The notes: generated by a model not told the origin, from the letters alone. DNA of 64,000 nt from Nocardioides sp. SLBN-35 (GCF_006715725.1 NZ_VFNU01000001.1:310001-374000); one strand, 5' to 3'; counted from the first letter of the stretch, positions 16,878 through 26,280 are shown. Made by a program: numbers and translations.

Positions 16878-17846
16878 GTGACCGAGGGCAGCCGGGCGAC
16901 GAAGGTCGCCACCGTCGCGGTTGCCGCGGTGGTCCTCGTCGCCGTCGTGGTCGTGCTCCTGGTGCAGGGACCGTCCCGGCCGCCGCCGGGTGCCGGTCCG
17001 GGCGAGCCGGTCACCACGGTGCCCCCGCCGCCCTCCTCGGGCGCGACCCCCACCCGGACCGAGCCGCCGCCGCCGACTCCGACGCCACCGCCGACGGCCC
17101 CACCGACCTGCCCGACCCCCGCGCCGGCACAGCTGACGGTGATGACCTTCAACATCCACTTCGGCACCGCCCACAACGGCCGGGTCGAGCTGGACAGGAT
17201 CGCCGAGGAGATCCGCGGCTGGAAGCCGGACGTGGTCCTGCTCCAGGAGGTCGACAAGGGCCGCCCGGTCAGCGGCAACCTCGACCAGGCCGCGGTCCTC
17301 GGCACCAGGACCGGCCTGAACCACGTGTACGGCGGCAACTCGCGCAACACCGGCGCCGGCCCGCGCGGCAACGCGATCCTGACCCGGTTCCCGATCACCT
17401 CCGCCACCAACACGCACCTGCCGATGGCCGGCGGCAAGGAGCTGCGCGGACTGCTCCACGCCCAGCTCGACGTGGCCGGCGTACCTGTCAGCGTCTATGC
17501 CAGCCACTTCGACCACCGCGGACGCAAGGCCCGCCGGGTGCAGGCGAAGACCGTCGTCCAGCTGATGGCCGCCGACCCGCTGCCCAAGCTGTTCGGCGGC
17601 GACCTCAACACCGGTCCCGACTCCCGCCCCATCGCCATCCTCAAGGGCTCCGGCCTCGGCGACTCCTGGGCCGTCGGCTCCGGCAAGGGCGCCACCGTTC
17701 CCGCCGACCGCCCCGGCAGCCGGATCGACTTCATCCTCCACGACGGCTGGTTCACCCCCGTCCAGGCCGAGGTCCTCTTCTCCACCGTGTCCGACCACCG
17801 CGCCGTGTGGACCCGGATGCAGCTGCAGCCGCCGCCCGCCTGCTGA
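16878..17846 (+). CDS. Exported endonuclease/exonuclease/phosphatase-fold protein
   Basis: Membrane-anchored protein of 322 residues: one hydrophobic segment (about 10-31), a Pro/Thr-rich linker to about residue 83, then an EEP (DNase I-like) domain. Metal and phosphate site motifs are present: TFNIHFG, LLQEVD, GDLNTGP and the terminal SDHRAV with catalytic His. The domain is therefore expected outside the membrane and could act on phosphodiesters or phosphate esters of nucleic acids or lipids. GTG start at 16878, 30 bases after the SRPBCC stop. Confidence 0.85.
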   Translation: MTEGSRATKVATVAVAAVVLVAVVVVLLVQGPSRPPPGAGPGEPVTTVPPPPSSGATPTRTEPPPPTPTPPPTAPPTCPTPAPAQLTVMTFNIHFGTAHNGRVELDRIAEEIRGWKPDVVLLQEVDKGRPVSGNLDQAAVLGTRTGLNHVYGGNSRNTGAGPRGNAILTRFPITSATNTHLPMAGGKELRGLLHAQLDVAGVPVSVYASHFDHRGRKARRVQAKTVVQLMAADPLPKLFGGDLNTGPDSRPIAILKGSGLGDSWAVGSGKGATVPADRPGSRIDFILHDGWFTPVQAEVLFSTVSDHRAVWTRMQLQPPPAC

Positions 17847-17930
17847 GAGGCCGCCCGCGGGTGAGGAACGAACCCGCGGTCAGCGGCCGAAGGTCGAGGA
17901 GCGCCGGCGAGCTCGCGCGGCGAAGCAAGC

Positions 17931-18078
17931 GAGGTCGCGGCGCGTCACGAGACCGGGTGAGGTGCTGCCGGTACTGCGTGCGGACAGTCCCGGAAGCATG
18001 GCCAGGGGTCTCGTGACGGTCGCTGCGCGACCTCCTCGACCACCGGGGCGCGGCGGCCCGACCTCCTCGACCACCGGG
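17931..18078. repeat. Degenerate palindromic intergenic repeat with duplicated end
   Basis: Two arms, 17931-17954 and 18007-18034, are imperfect inverted copies (GAGGTCGCG...CACGAGACC against GGTCTCGTG...CGCGACCTC). The end motif CGACCTCCTCGACCACCGGG occurs twice (18028-18047 and 18059-18078). The same kind of end, CAACCACCG after GGTTTCG, occurs at 33180. The 290-base gap between 17846 and 18137 contains this and the ino1 terminator and no gene. Confidence 0.6.
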
Positions 18079-18086
18079 AATGCAAC

Positions 18087-18114
18087 GGCCCGGCTCGCGG
18101 GTGCGAGCCGGGCC
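18087..18114 (-). terminator. Terminator-like hairpin after ino1
   Basis: Perfect 12-bp GC-rich stem (arms 18087-18098 and 18103-18114, four-base loop) starting 22 bases past the ino1 stop. The following minus-strand tract has only scattered T, so termination strength is uncertain. Confidence 0.6.
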
Positions 18115-18136
18115 GGAGCCGGTGGAGCTGGGAGCG

Positions 18137-19222
18137 TCAGACGCCCTTGATGAAGGCCTCGAGCTGGGCGCGACCCTCGGTGTCCTCGATCTGCACCGGC
18201 GGGCTCTTCATGAGGTACGCCGAGGCGGGGATGATCGGGCCGCCGACGCCACGGTCCTTGGCGATCTTGGCCGCACGGACGGCGTCGATGATGATGCCGG
18301 CGGAGTTCGGGGAGTCCCAGACCTCGAGCTTGTACTCGAGGTTGAGCGGGACGTCACCGAAGGCACGACCCTCGAGGCGCACGTAGGCCCACTTGCGGTC
18401 GTCGAGCCACGCGACGTAGTCGGACGGGCCGATGTGGACGTTGCGGTCGTCGGCGCCGACGCCGGCCAGCGGGCCGTTGAGGTTCGACGTGACGGCCTGG
18501 GTCTTGGAGATCTTCTTGGACTCCAGGCGCTCGCGCTCGAGCATGTTCTTGAAGTCCATGTTGCCGCCGACGTTGAGCTGGTAGGTGCGGTCCAGCACGA
18601 CGCCGCGGTCCTCGAACAGCTTCGCCATCACGCGGTGGGTGATGGTGGCGCCGACCTGCGACTTGATGTCGTCGCCGACGATCGGGACGCCGGCGTCCTC
18701 GAACTTCTTGGCCCAGACCGGGTCGGAGGCGATGAAGACGGGCAGGGCGTTGACGAAGGCCACGCCGGCGTCGATCGCGCACTGGGCGTAGAACTTGTCG
18801 GCCTCCTCGGAGCCCACCGGGAGGTAGGAGACGAGGACGTCGACCTGGGCGTCCTTGAGGGCCTGGACGACGTCGACCGGCTCGGCCGCGGACTCCTCGA
18901 TGGTCATCCGGTAGTACTTGCCGAGACCGTCCAGGGTCGGGCCGCGCTGGACCTCGACACCCAGGGTGGGGACGTCGCTGATCTTGATGGTGTTGTTCTC
19001 CGAGGCGTTGATGGCCTCGGACAGGTCCTTGCCGACCTTCTTGTCGTCGACGTCGAACGCGGCGACGAACTCGACGTCGCCGACGTGGTAGTCGCCGAAC
19101 TGGACGTGCATGAGCCCCGGGACGGTGCTCGCGGCATCGGCGCCCCGGTAGTACTGCACGCCCTGGATGAGGGACGTGGCGCAGTTGCCCACGCCGGCGA
19201 TCGCTACTCGAACCGAACCCAT
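18137..19222 (-). CDS. ino1: Inositol-3-phosphate synthase
   Basis: NAD-dependent cyclase of 361 residues that turns glucose 6-phosphate into inositol 3-phosphate, the entry to phosphatidylinositol and mycothiol in actinobacteria. The Rossmann loop GVGNCAT (about 10-16) and the core blocks [27 protein letters not shown] and the [10 protein letters not shown] region are all present. Length fits the compact bacterial form. The ATG at 19222 is preferred because AAGGAAGGAAA sits just before it; an upstream ATG at 19246 would add eight residues. The padR gene lies 74 bases upstream on the same strand, as in M. tuberculosis Rv0046c-Rv0047c. Confidence 0.95.
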   Translation of the reverse strand: MGSVRVAIAGVGNCATSLIQGVQYYRGADAASTVPGLMHVQFGDYHVGDVEFVAAFDVDDKKVGKDLSEAINASENNTIKISDVPTLGVEVQRGPTLDGLGKYYRMTIEESAAEPVDVVQALKDAQVDVLVSYLPVGSEEADKFYAQCAIDAGVAFVNALPVFIASDPVWAKKFEDAGVPIVGDDIKSQVGATITHRVMAKLFEDRGVVLDRTYQLNVGGNMDFKNMLERERLESKKISKTQAVTSNLNGPLAGVGADDRNVHIGPSDYVAWLDDRKWAYVRLEGRAFGDVPLNLEYKLEVWDSPNSAGIIIDAVRAAKIAKDRGVGGPIIPASAYLMKSPPVQIEDTEGRAQLEAFIKGV

Positions 19223-19296
19223 GGGGTTTCCTTCCTTGGTACTCATGACATCTCGTGAATGATCAGGTGCTGACCTGAACCGTTGTGCGGTGCCGG

Positions 19297-19890
19297 TCAG
19301 GACGGCGTCGACGGTGCTGCTGACGTCGGCGTCTCCGGTCCGGATGGTGCCTGCTGGCCGCTGCGCTCGGCGTTGATGAGCTCCGAGAGCCACCGGACCT
19401 CACGCTCGACCGACTCCACCCCGTGACGCTGCAGCTCGGCGGCGTAGCGGTCGGCCTCGGCCTGCGTCATGGCCAGCTCGCGCTGGACGCGGTCGAGCCG
19501 CTCCTGGAGCCGGGAGCGACGTCCCTCGAGGACGCGCAGCCGGATCTCCATGTCGGTGGAGGAGAAGAACCGGAACCGGATGTCGAACGTGTCGTCCTCC
19601 CACGCGGTCGGACCCACCTCCGACATCAGGCGCGAGAACTCCTCGGTGCCCAGGTCGGTCACCTGGTAGACGATCCGCTGCCGGCGGGTCTGGGGACCCG
19701 AGGGCACGGTCTCCTCGATGAGGTTGCCACGGAGCATCTTCTTCAGCGCGGGGTAGAGCGAGCCGTACGACAGCAGCCGGCCCCAGCCCAGCATCAGGTT
19801 GAGCCGCTTGCGCAGCTCGTAGCCGTGCATGGGTCCCTCGTGCAGCAGTCCGAGGACTGCGAGCTCGATGGTGTCCCCGCGCCGTGCCAT
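19297..19890 (-). CDS. PadR-family transcriptional regulator
   Basis: Regulator of 197 residues with an N-terminal winged helix ([34 protein letters not shown] and a wing reaching YQVTDLG, about 1-90) and a C-terminal dimerisation coiled coil (about 110-175, [20 protein letters not shown]). A Pro/Ser/Thr-rich tail ends the protein. A palindrome lies a few bases upstream of its start, so autoregulation is likely, and ino1 in the same transcript may be the target. ATG at 19890. Confidence 0.9.
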   Translation of the reverse strand: MARRGDTIELAVLGLLHEGPMHGYELRKRLNLMLGWGRLLSYGSLYPALKKMLRGNLIEETVPSGPQTRRQRIVYQVTDLGTEEFSRLMSEVGPTAWEDDTFDIRFRFFSSTDMEIRLRVLEGRRSRLQERLDRVQRELAMTQAEADRYAAELQRHGVESVEREVRWLSELINAERSGQQAPSGPETPTSAAPSTPS

Positions 19891-19893
19891 GCG

Positions 19894-19912
19894 ATCTATC
19901 GTAGCGATATAT
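19894..19912. promoter_or_regulatory. Candidate PadR operator
   Basis: ATCTATCG-TAG-CGATATAT: the inner TATCG/CGATA arms are perfect and the outer bases nearly so. It lies four bases upstream of the padR start codon, an A/T-rich palindrome of the kind PadR proteins bind. Confidence 0.55.
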
Positions 19913-19982
19913 CCGCGGGACGTGAACTTCCGATGGATCGGGAGTGTCGAACAGGGGGGCTTGGACGACGAAACCGGCGCTT

Positions 19983-20039
19983 GGACGAGGAAGGTTCCTC
20001 GTCCCAGCACGAGTTTCACCGGCCGACCGGTGAAACTCG
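19983..20039. repeat. Two adjacent perfect inverted repeats
   Basis: First: GGACGAGGAA-GG-TTCCTCGTCC (19983-20004), a 10-bp stem. Second: a 13-bp stem with arms 20010-20022 (CGAGTTTCACCGG) and 20027-20039 and loop CCGA. They lie five bases apart in the 187-base spacer between divergent padR and the 20078 gene. They could be hairpins, operators or an interspersed repeat; neither is followed by a T-run. Confidence 0.7.
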
Positions 20040-20077
20040 CGGGGCAACGGATCTGCGACCGGCTACGTACAGGGAGC

Positions 20078-20944
20078 ATGAGCACGGACGTGTGGGACGA
20101 GGTGGCGGCCGCTCTCGAGGCCGGGTACGACGACGAGCCGGCCCCGCGCCCCGCGGCGGCGTACGTCGCGAGCGGTCGCCGGCGGCAGCGCAACCGCCGC
20201 CTGCGGTACGGCGCGGCCGGGGCGGTCGTGCTGGCCGCGGCGACGACGGTCGCGCTGCTCCCCGACGGCGCCGGCCCGCGCAGCACCCCGGACCCGACGC
20301 CGGTGGTCCAGCAGCCGTCCCCGACTCCCGTCGAGACGGCCACGGTGCGGCCGAAGCAGAGGATCTCCGACGTACTGGTCCCCGGCCAGCACGTCGGGTA
20401 CGACGACCAGGGCGCGGTCGTGCTGCGGCGGGGCTGGCGGATCGTGCGGGAGGTGCCGAACCCGCTGCACCGGGTCGCGCCCGAGGCGTCGGTCGGGCTG
20501 GTGGTGACGAACGGCGAGGAGAGGTACTGGTACCTCCTCGACGACACCGCGGACGGCGGCGGGGCGACGTGGGACCCGGCGGGCTCGATGCACGCGCGCT
20601 TCGAGCAGTGGCTGGCCGACATGGTCGACCTCGCGGGTGGGAGCGAGCCGGCGGCGTACGTCACCTTCGCCGAGGGCGGCACCGACCTGGTGCCCGGCGT
20701 GGGCGTGCGGATCCTGCGCCAGTGGCCGGACCCGGACGTCCCCGGCTTCGCCGCACCCGGTGACGACACCGCGGTCGCCGAGGTGCTCGTCGACGGGTTG
20801 ACCTCGTTCGTGCTGGTGCGCCGCTCCCCCGGCGGCCCGTCCGAGGCGATCCCGGTCGACGTCAGCGTGCTGCCCGAGCCGACGTACGCGGCCTTCCTCG
20901 CCTACGCCCGCGACCGCTACGCCTCGGGCCAGGGACTGCGATGA
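20078..20944 (+). CDS. Single-pass membrane protein cotranscribed with a SigE-type sigma factor
   Basis: Protein of 288 residues: cytosolic N-terminus with Arg-rich RRRQRNRRLRYG (about 34-45), one membrane helix (about 46-62), a Pro/Thr-rich linker and an exported domain of about 200 residues. ATG at 20078. Its last codons overlap the start of the sigma factor gene (ATGA), so they are coupled. That arrangement suggests an anti-sigma or signal-input role, but no known anti-sigma motif is seen. Function unassigned. Confidence 0.65.
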   Translation: MSTDVWDEVAAALEAGYDDEPAPRPAAAYVASGRRRQRNRRLRYGAAGAVVLAAATTVALLPDGAGPRSTPDPTPVVQQPSPTPVETATVRPKQRISDVLVPGQHVGYDDQGAVVLRRGWRIVREVPNPLHRVAPEASVGLVVTNGEERYWYLLDDTADGGGATWDPAGSMHARFEQWLADMVDLAGGSEPAAYVTFAEGGTDLVPGVGVRILRQWPDPDVPGFAAPGDDTAVAEVLVDGLTSFVLVRRSPGGPSEAIPVDVSVLPEPTYAAFLAYARDRYASGQGLR

Positions 20945-21444
20945 GCAGCCGCGAGGAGCGGGACGCCGCCTTCACCGCGTTCGTCGAGGCCCACCAGGTC
21001 CGGCTGCGCCGGATCGCGTACGCCGTGTGCGGCGGCGAGTGGGACCGGGCCGAGGACGTGCTGCAGACCGCCCTGGCCAAGCTCTACGTGAGCTGGCCGC
21101 GGCTGCACGCCGCCGGTGCCGAGCTGGCCTACGTACGACGCATCATCGTCAACGCGGACCTCGACGAGCGGCGCCGGCCGTGGCGTCGTGAGCGGCCGGG
21201 CCTGGACGGCCACGACCCCGTGGCCCGGCCCGGGCTGGAGCCGGGCGAGCGCACCGACCTGCTCGCCGCCGTCCGCGCGCTGCCGCCGATGCAGCGCCGG
21301 GTGGTGGTGCTGCGCCACTGGCTCGGGCTGTCGGTCGCCGAGACCGCTGCCGAGCTGCGGATCGCCGAGGGCACGGTCAAGAGCCAGTCGTCGCGAGCGC
21401 TGGCGGCCCTGCGTGGACAGATCTCGGAAAATCGGGTCGGCTGA
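20941..21444 (+). CDS. SigE-family (ECF41-independent) sigma-70 factor
   Basis: Short ECF sigma factor of 167 residues of the actinobacterial SigE type. Region 2 spans about 8-80 (FVEAHQVRLRRIAYAVCGG, AEDVLQTALAKLYVSWPR, AYVRRIIVNADLDERRR) and region 4 about 105-160 (LPPMQRRVVVLRHWLGLSVAETAAEL, EGTVKSQSSRALAALRG). No C-terminal extension. It overlaps the upstream membrane protein gene by four bases. Target promoters are not known. Confidence 0.88.
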   Translation: MSSREERDAAFTAFVEAHQVRLRRIAYAVCGGEWDRAEDVLQTALAKLYVSWPRLHAAGAELAYVRRIIVNADLDERRRPWRRERPGLDGHDPVARPGLEPGERTDLLAAVRALPPMQRRVVVLRHWLGLSVAETAAELRIAEGTVKSQSSRALAALRGQISENRVG

Positions 21445-21455
21445 CACCCGCGCCG

Positions 21456-21461
21456 TACCCT
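21456..21461 (+). promoter_or_regulatory. Leaderless -10 element of the PBP gene
   Basis: TACCCT ends seven bases before the GTG at 21469, so the transcript would start at or near the start codon. Confidence 0.45.
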
Positions 21462-21468
21462 GTCCTGC

Positions 21469-23721
21469 GTGGTTCAGGGAAAACGGAAGTCCGGCGCGTC
21501 GCCCACCAGGGCGAAGGCGCGCTCGAAGGGCCGCTCGAAGGACCGCACGCCGCGGACCTGGAAGCAGCGGCTGAAGCGGTACACGATCTGGGGCCTGATC
21601 GCCTGCGTGGTGATGGCCCTGCTGGGTGCCGCCGGCTTCTTCGTCGCCTACCGGTCGATCGACATCCCCGACCCCAACGCCGACTTCCTCACCGAGACCA
21701 CGCAGGTCTACTACTCCGACGGCAAGAGCCAGCTCGGCCAGTTCGCGGTGCAGAAGCGTGACTCGATCGACTACGACGAGATGCCGCAGACGGTGAAGGA
21801 CGCCGTCGTGGCCGCCGAGAACCAGACCTTCTGGACCGACAACGGCCTCGACCCGAAGGGCATCCTGCGCGCGGCGTTCAGCAACGCCCAGGGCAACGCG
21901 ACCCAGGGCGCGTCGACGATCACCCAGCAGTACGTCAAGATCCTGTACTTGACCCAGGAGCGCACCTGGAAGCGCAAGCTCAAGGAAGCGATCCTCTCGC
22001 TCAAGGTGAAGAACCAGCTGAGCAAGCAGGACGTGCTCGAGGGCTACCTCAACACCATCTACTTCGGCCGTGGAGCTTATGGCATCCAGGCCGCGGCGCA
22101 GGCCTACTTCGCCAAGGACGCCGCGCAGCTCAACCTCAAGCAGTCCGCCGCCCTGGCCGCGATCCTCAACAACCCCAACGGCCTCGACCCGGCCGACGGC
22201 GAGGACGTGGCGCAGCGCCTGCTCGGCCGCTACCAGTACGTCCTCGACTCGATGGCCAAGATGGGCACGGCCCCCGCCGGCGAGGTCTCCCAGGCGCGCG
22301 AGGCGCTGCCGAAGTTCCCGCAGATCAAGCAGAGCGAGCAGTACGGCGGCCAGCGGGGCCACGTGCTGAGCATGGTCCACAAGGAGCTCACCCGGCTCGG
22401 CTTCAGCGAGCAGGAGATCAACGGCGGCGGCCTCCAGGTCACCACGACCTTCACCAAGAAGGCGATGGCCGCGGCCGCCGAGGGCGTCGCCGAGCAGCGT
22501 CCGGAGGGCTTCGGGCCCAAGCAGCTGCACGTCGCGGTCGCCTCGGTCCAGCCCGGCACCGGGGCGGTGCGCGGGTTCTACGGCGGCCAGGACTACCTCG
22601 AGTCGCAGATCAACTGGGCCGTGTCCGGCGGCCAGGCCGGCTCGACGTTCAAGCCGTTCGCGCTGGCCGCCGGCATCGAGTCCGGCTTCGAGCTCAAGGA
22701 CACCTTCGACGGCAACTCGCCCTACGAGCTCGAGGGCGGCGGCGAGATCGAGAACCAGGGCGACCACAGCTACGGCCGGGTCAACCTGATCAAGGCCACC
22801 GAGGACTCGATCAACACCGCGTTCATCGACATGACGCTGGCGATGCCCGACGGCCCGCAGCAGATCATCACCACCGCCAACGCGATGGGCATCCCGCCGG
22901 CCGAGGCCGCCACGCCGGCGTACGGCATCCCGACCTCGAGCCCGGGCCTGCAGCCCAACACCGGCGTCTCGCTGGGCTCGCAGACCGTGAGCCCGATCAA
23001 CATGGCCAACGGCTACGCCACCATCGCCAACCGCGGGGTCGCCGCCGACGCCTACATCATCGAGAAGGTCGTCGACCGCGACGGCGTGGTGCGCTTCGAC
23101 CACAAGGTCGCCACCCACGACGCGGTCCCCGAGGGTATCGCCGACGACGTGGGCTACGCGCTCCAGCAGGTCGTCAAGTCCGGATCCGGTACGGCGGCCC
23201 TCGGCCTGCACCGCCCGGCCGGCGGCAAGACCGGCACCGCCACCAACGGCAACGGTGACGTCTCCTCGGCCTGGTTCGTCGGCTACACGCCGCAGCTCGC
23301 GACCGCGGTGATGTACGTGCGCGGCAAGGGCAACGAGCAGCTCAAGGACTGGCTGCCGTCGTACTTCGGCGGTGCCTACCCCGCCAAGACCTGGACCGCG
23401 GTCATGCTGCGCGCCCTCGACGGCGAGGAGGTCGAGGACCTGCCGGGCGCGGCGTACGTCAAGGGTGAGGCGCCGACCGAGGGCCACGAGTACGTCCCGC
23501 CGCCGCCCCCGCCGCCGAAGAAGTCCAAGAAGCCGAAGGAGAAGAAGACGACCGAGCAGGCTCCGCCTCCGGTCACTCCTCCGCCGACGGCGCCGCCGAC
23601 CTTCGTCCCACCGCCGACCCCGACACCGACGCAGCCGACGCAGCCGACGCAGCCGACGTTCCCCACCGGGCCGACCATCGGGAACCCGGGCAACGGGAAC
23701 AACCCCCGCGTCCGGCCCTGA
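21469..23721 (+). CDS. ponA: Bifunctional class A penicillin-binding protein
   Basis: Peptidoglycan glycosyltransferase/transpeptidase of 750 residues. A basic cytosolic tail, one membrane helix (about 42-64), the GT51 domain with catalytic Glu about 117 (AAENQTFW) and QGASTITQQ, then the transpeptidase domain with STFK (Ser about 392), SIN (about 447-449) and KTGT (about 587). A long Pro/Thr/Gln-rich C-terminal tail (about 680-750) is typical of actinobacterial PonA1. It polymerises lipid II delivered by MurJ. The order ino1-padR-ponA-GT87-rpsF matches M. tuberculosis Rv0046c-Rv0053. Confidence 0.95.
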   Translation: MVQGKRKSGASPTRAKARSKGRSKDRTPRTWKQRLKRYTIWGLIACVVMALLGAAGFFVAYRSIDIPDPNADFLTETTQVYYSDGKSQLGQFAVQKRDSIDYDEMPQTVKDAVVAAENQTFWTDNGLDPKGILRAAFSNAQGNATQGASTITQQYVKILYLTQERTWKRKLKEAILSLKVKNQLSKQDVLEGYLNTIYFGRGAYGIQAAAQAYFAKDAAQLNLKQSAALAAILNNPNGLDPADGEDVAQRLLGRYQYVLDSMAKMGTAPAGEVSQAREALPKFPQIKQSEQYGGQRGHVLSMVHKELTRLGFSEQEINGGGLQVTTTFTKKAMAAAAEGVAEQRPEGFGPKQLHVAVASVQPGTGAVRGFYGGQDYLESQINWAVSGGQAGSTFKPFALAAGIESGFELKDTFDGNSPYELEGGGEIENQGDHSYGRVNLIKATEDSINTAFIDMTLAMPDGPQQIITTANAMGIPPAEAATPAYGIPTSSPGLQPNTGVSLGSQTVSPINMANGYATIANRGVAADAYIIEKVVDRDGVVRFDHKVATHDAVPEGIADDVGYALQQVVKSGSGTAALGLHRPAGGKTGTATNGNGDVSSAWFVGYTPQLATAVMYVRGKGNEQLKDWLPSYFGGAYPAKTWTAVMLRALDGEEVEDLPGAAYVKGEAPTEGHEYVPPPPPPPKKSKKPKEKKTTEQAPPPVTPPPTAPPTFVPPPTPTPTQPTQPTQPTFPTGPTIGNPGNGNNPRVRP

Positions 23722-23724
23722 CCG

Positions 23725-25161
23725 GTGACCCACGTCCACCCCACCCGTGACGACGCGGTCGTCACGGCGCTGAGCGAGGTCGTCGGCGGCCCGATGGGCG
23801 ACCACGCGCGACCGCACCGGTGGTGGACGCCGGCGCGGGTCCTGCTGCTGCTCACCGCGGTGGTGTTCGCGGCGGGGCTCGTGCAGAAGGCGCCGTGCTC
23901 GCTCGCCCAGGGACACGACCAGAACTGGGTCTACTCCCACATGTGCTACACCGACCTCAAGCCGCTGTACGTGCCGCGGGGGATGGCCGAGCACGCCTGG
24001 CCGTACTCCGACGACGACCAGACCCGGGCCCGCTACCAGGTGATGGAGTACCCGGTCGGCATCTCCTACTGGGCGTGGGGCACCGCGTGGGTCACGCACT
24101 GGCTCAACGGGTCACCGGACGTCGCGGCGCGCTACAAGGCGCCCGTCTCCGACCTGTACGGCGACCCGGAGGTCAACGACGAGGAGAACCTCTTCCTCCT
24201 CGTGAACGCCGTCGGCTTCGCCGCGCTCGCGCTGTTGGCGACCTGGCTGCTGGCGGGCGCGAACCGGTCCCGGCCCTGGGACGCGGCCGCGTTCGCCCTC
24301 TCCCCCGCGCTGCTGCTGACCGGCTTGATCAACTGGGACCTGCTCGCCGTCGCTCTGGTGGCCGGGGCGCTGTGGGCCTGGTCGCGGGACAGGCCGGTGC
24401 TCACCGGCGTGCTGATCGGCCTCGGCACCGCCGCCAAGCTCTACCCGCTGTTCCTGCTCGGCGGCTTGCTGGTGATCTGCCTGCGCCAGCGTCGGGTCGG
24501 GCGGTTCGCGCTGGCCGCGCTGTGGGCGGTGGTCGCCTGGGTGGTGGCCAACGCGCCGGCGTACCTCTCCGGTCCGGACCAGTGGAAGGTCTTCTGGTCG
24601 TTCAACGCCGAGCGGAAGGCCGATCTCGGCTCGCTGTGGCTGCTCGTCGACCAGGCGGGCGACCTCGGCATCTCGGCGCACACGGTCAACGTGTGGTCGT
24701 GGGTGCTCTTCGGCGCCTGGTGCCTCGGGGTGTTCGCGATCGGGATGACCGCCGGGCGCCGCGGCCCCGTGGCGATGGTCCCCCGCCTGGCCCAGCTCGG
24801 CTACCTGATCGTGGTCGGCTTCCTGCTGGTCAACAAGGTCTACTCGCCGCAGTACGTCCTGTGGCTGCTCCCCCTCGCCGCCCTGGCCCGGCCGCGCTGG
24901 CGCGACCAGATCGTGTGGCAGGCGAGCGAGGTCTTCTACTTCTGCACGGTGTGGTGGTACCTCGGCGGCTACCTCGCCCCGGCCGGCGGCGGGGACGCCG
25001 GGTTCTACTGGGTCGGCATCGTCGTCCGGGTGCTCGGCGAGCTCTACCTCGCCGCGGTGATCGTGCGCGACCTCTACCGGCCCGCGCACGACCCGGCCGC
25101 GCTGGAGCGGGTCGAGCCGGGGGTGGCCGTGGAACCGCGCCCCATTCGAATTGGCGGCTGA
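23725..25161 (+). CDS. GT87/DUF2029-like polytopic membrane protein
   Basis: Protein of 478 residues with about ten hydrophobic segments, beginning just three bases after the ponA stop and thus in its operon (GTG at 23725). It corresponds by position and layout to Rv0051 beside mycobacterial ponA1. The large loop after the first helix (GHDQNWVYSHMCYTDLKPLY) is acidic and aromatic, and KVYSPQYVLWLLPL near residue 370 matches the GT-C family of polyprenyl-phosphate-dependent mannosyl or arabinosyl transferases. Donor and acceptor are unknown; activity on the cell envelope is inferred. Confidence 0.8.
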   Translation: MTHVHPTRDDAVVTALSEVVGGPMGDHARPHRWWTPARVLLLLTAVVFAAGLVQKAPCSLAQGHDQNWVYSHMCYTDLKPLYVPRGMAEHAWPYSDDDQTRARYQVMEYPVGISYWAWGTAWVTHWLNGSPDVAARYKAPVSDLYGDPEVNDEENLFLLVNAVGFAALALLATWLLAGANRSRPWDAAAFALSPALLLTGLINWDLLAVALVAGALWAWSRDRPVLTGVLIGLGTAAKLYPLFLLGGLLVICLRQRRVGRFALAALWAVVAWVVANAPAYLSGPDQWKVFWSFNAERKADLGSLWLLVDQAGDLGISAHTVNVWSWVLFGAWCLGVFAIGMTAGRRGPVAMVPRLAQLGYLIVVGFLLVNKVYSPQYVLWLLPLAALARPRWRDQIVWQASEVFYFCTVWWYLGGYLAPAGGGDAGFYWVGIVVRVLGELYLAAVIVRDLYRPAHDPAALERVEPGVAVEPRPIRIGG

Positions 25162-25200
25162 TCGGCCGATTCAGCGACCAGAACGCATGGGGCGCGGGGA

Positions 25201-26277
25201 TCAGCCGGAGACGACGACCCGGTCGAACGCCGTGGCGGTGTAGCGGACCCGGACGTCCACCTCTTCGCCGACCTCGGGCACCCGCGCGCCGTGGGGCACG
25301 AACAGCATCGAGGCCTGCATGTGGGGCGGCTCGGCGAACAGGCGCTGCTTGCCGTCGATGGCGTACGGCGAGCGCACGAACCCGACCGCGTCGAGGCCAC
25401 CGCGGGCCAGCGTCGCCGCCCGCGCCTTGATCGACTGCTCGCCGGTGGGCGCCTCGAGGCCGATGCCGTGAGCGGTGCCGCCGCTGACGACGAGCACGTG
25501 GCCCGACTTCGGGGCGGTGCGGCCGCGGTAGCCGAACGCGTCACCCCGCTCGACGGGGTGCACGTCGAGGACGGTCGCGGTGACGCGGAGGGCGCCGCGG
25601 TCACCGAGCCAGAGCCCGGTGCCGATCCGGGGGCGGACCGTGAAGTCGCCGTACTGGCTGCGCAGGGTGGTCAGCTCGGCGTCGGTGAGGTGGCTGACCC
25701 ACACTTCCGGGGTGCCGCGGGTGGGGACCTCGGCGGCGACGAAGTCGTTGACCAGGCGGGTCACCTCGCCGAGGTGGGTGCCCTGCCCGAGCGGCAGGTG
25801 CAGGGCGAGGCCCTCGACCCGGGCGCCGGGGTGCTTGCGGAGCAGGTCGCCGGCCTCCCACAGCTCGCGCGCGGCCATGCCGTGGCGGCGCATCGAGGTC
25901 ATCCGCTCCAGCACGACCCGCGCGGTCGGGTCGGCGTGCAGCAGGTCGCGCAGGTCGGCCAGGCGGCTGACGGTGTGGACCAGCCGGCGGCCGGTCGCGG
26001 CGTCGGGGAGCGGCACCCAGGGCCGCCACGGGGTGAGCACCAGCAGGTCGCCGTGCCAGCGCTGCGCGACCTCCGGCAGCTCGTCGTACGTGCCGACGGC
26101 GAGGGTGCGTACGTCGTGGCCGCGCTCGGCCAGCCACTGCGCCTTGCGGGCCAGGCGGCCCAGCGTGAAGCCGTAGCCGTTGCCCTTCGCGACCGGGACC
26201 AGCCCGGGTTGCGCGTCGGCGACCGACTCGAGGTGGGTGCGCCAGCGGGGCCCGTCGACGGTGAGGGTCAGGCTCAT
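25201..26277 (-). CDS. Alanine racemase-like PLP protein
   Basis: Protein of 358 residues with a fold III PLP barrel at the N-terminus; the cofactor Lys is about 31 in VPVAKGNGYGF, the counterpart of AVVKANAYGHG. A C-terminal beta domain follows with GDAFGYRGR in place of the usual catalytic Tyr region. It starts three bases after the femX-like gene and is surely cotranscribed. The pairing suggests an amino acid racemase for bridge or stem peptide supply, but the divergent motif means racemase activity is inferred, and this is not clearly the housekeeping Alr. Confidence 0.75.
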   Translation of the reverse strand: MSLTLTVDGPRWRTHLESVADAQPGLVPVAKGNGYGFTLGRLARKAQWLAERGHDVRTLAVGTYDELPEVAQRWHGDLLVLTPWRPWVPLPDAATGRRLVHTVSRLADLRDLLHADPTARVVLERMTSMRRHGMAARELWEAGDLLRKHPGARVEGLALHLPLGQGTHLGEVTRLVNDFVAAEVPTRGTPEVWVSHLTDAELTTLRSQYGDFTVRPRIGTGLWLGDRGALRVTATVLDVHPVERGDAFGYRGRTAPKSGHVLVVSGGTAHGIGLEAPTGEQSIKARAATLARGGLDAVGFVRSPYAIDGKQRLFAEPPHMQASMLFVPHGARVPEVGEEVDVRVRYTATAFDRVVVSG

Positions 26278-26280
26278 CGG

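Noticed and set aside
18028-18078. Attachment-site-like direct repeat
   Set aside because: The two 20-base copies are 31 bases apart, with no integrase or tRNA near; better explained as part of an intergenic repeat.
20917-24099. Open frame of about 1060 codons on the minus strand
   Set aside because: Antisense to the sigma-factor, ponA and GT87 genes, low-complexity composition, no domain.
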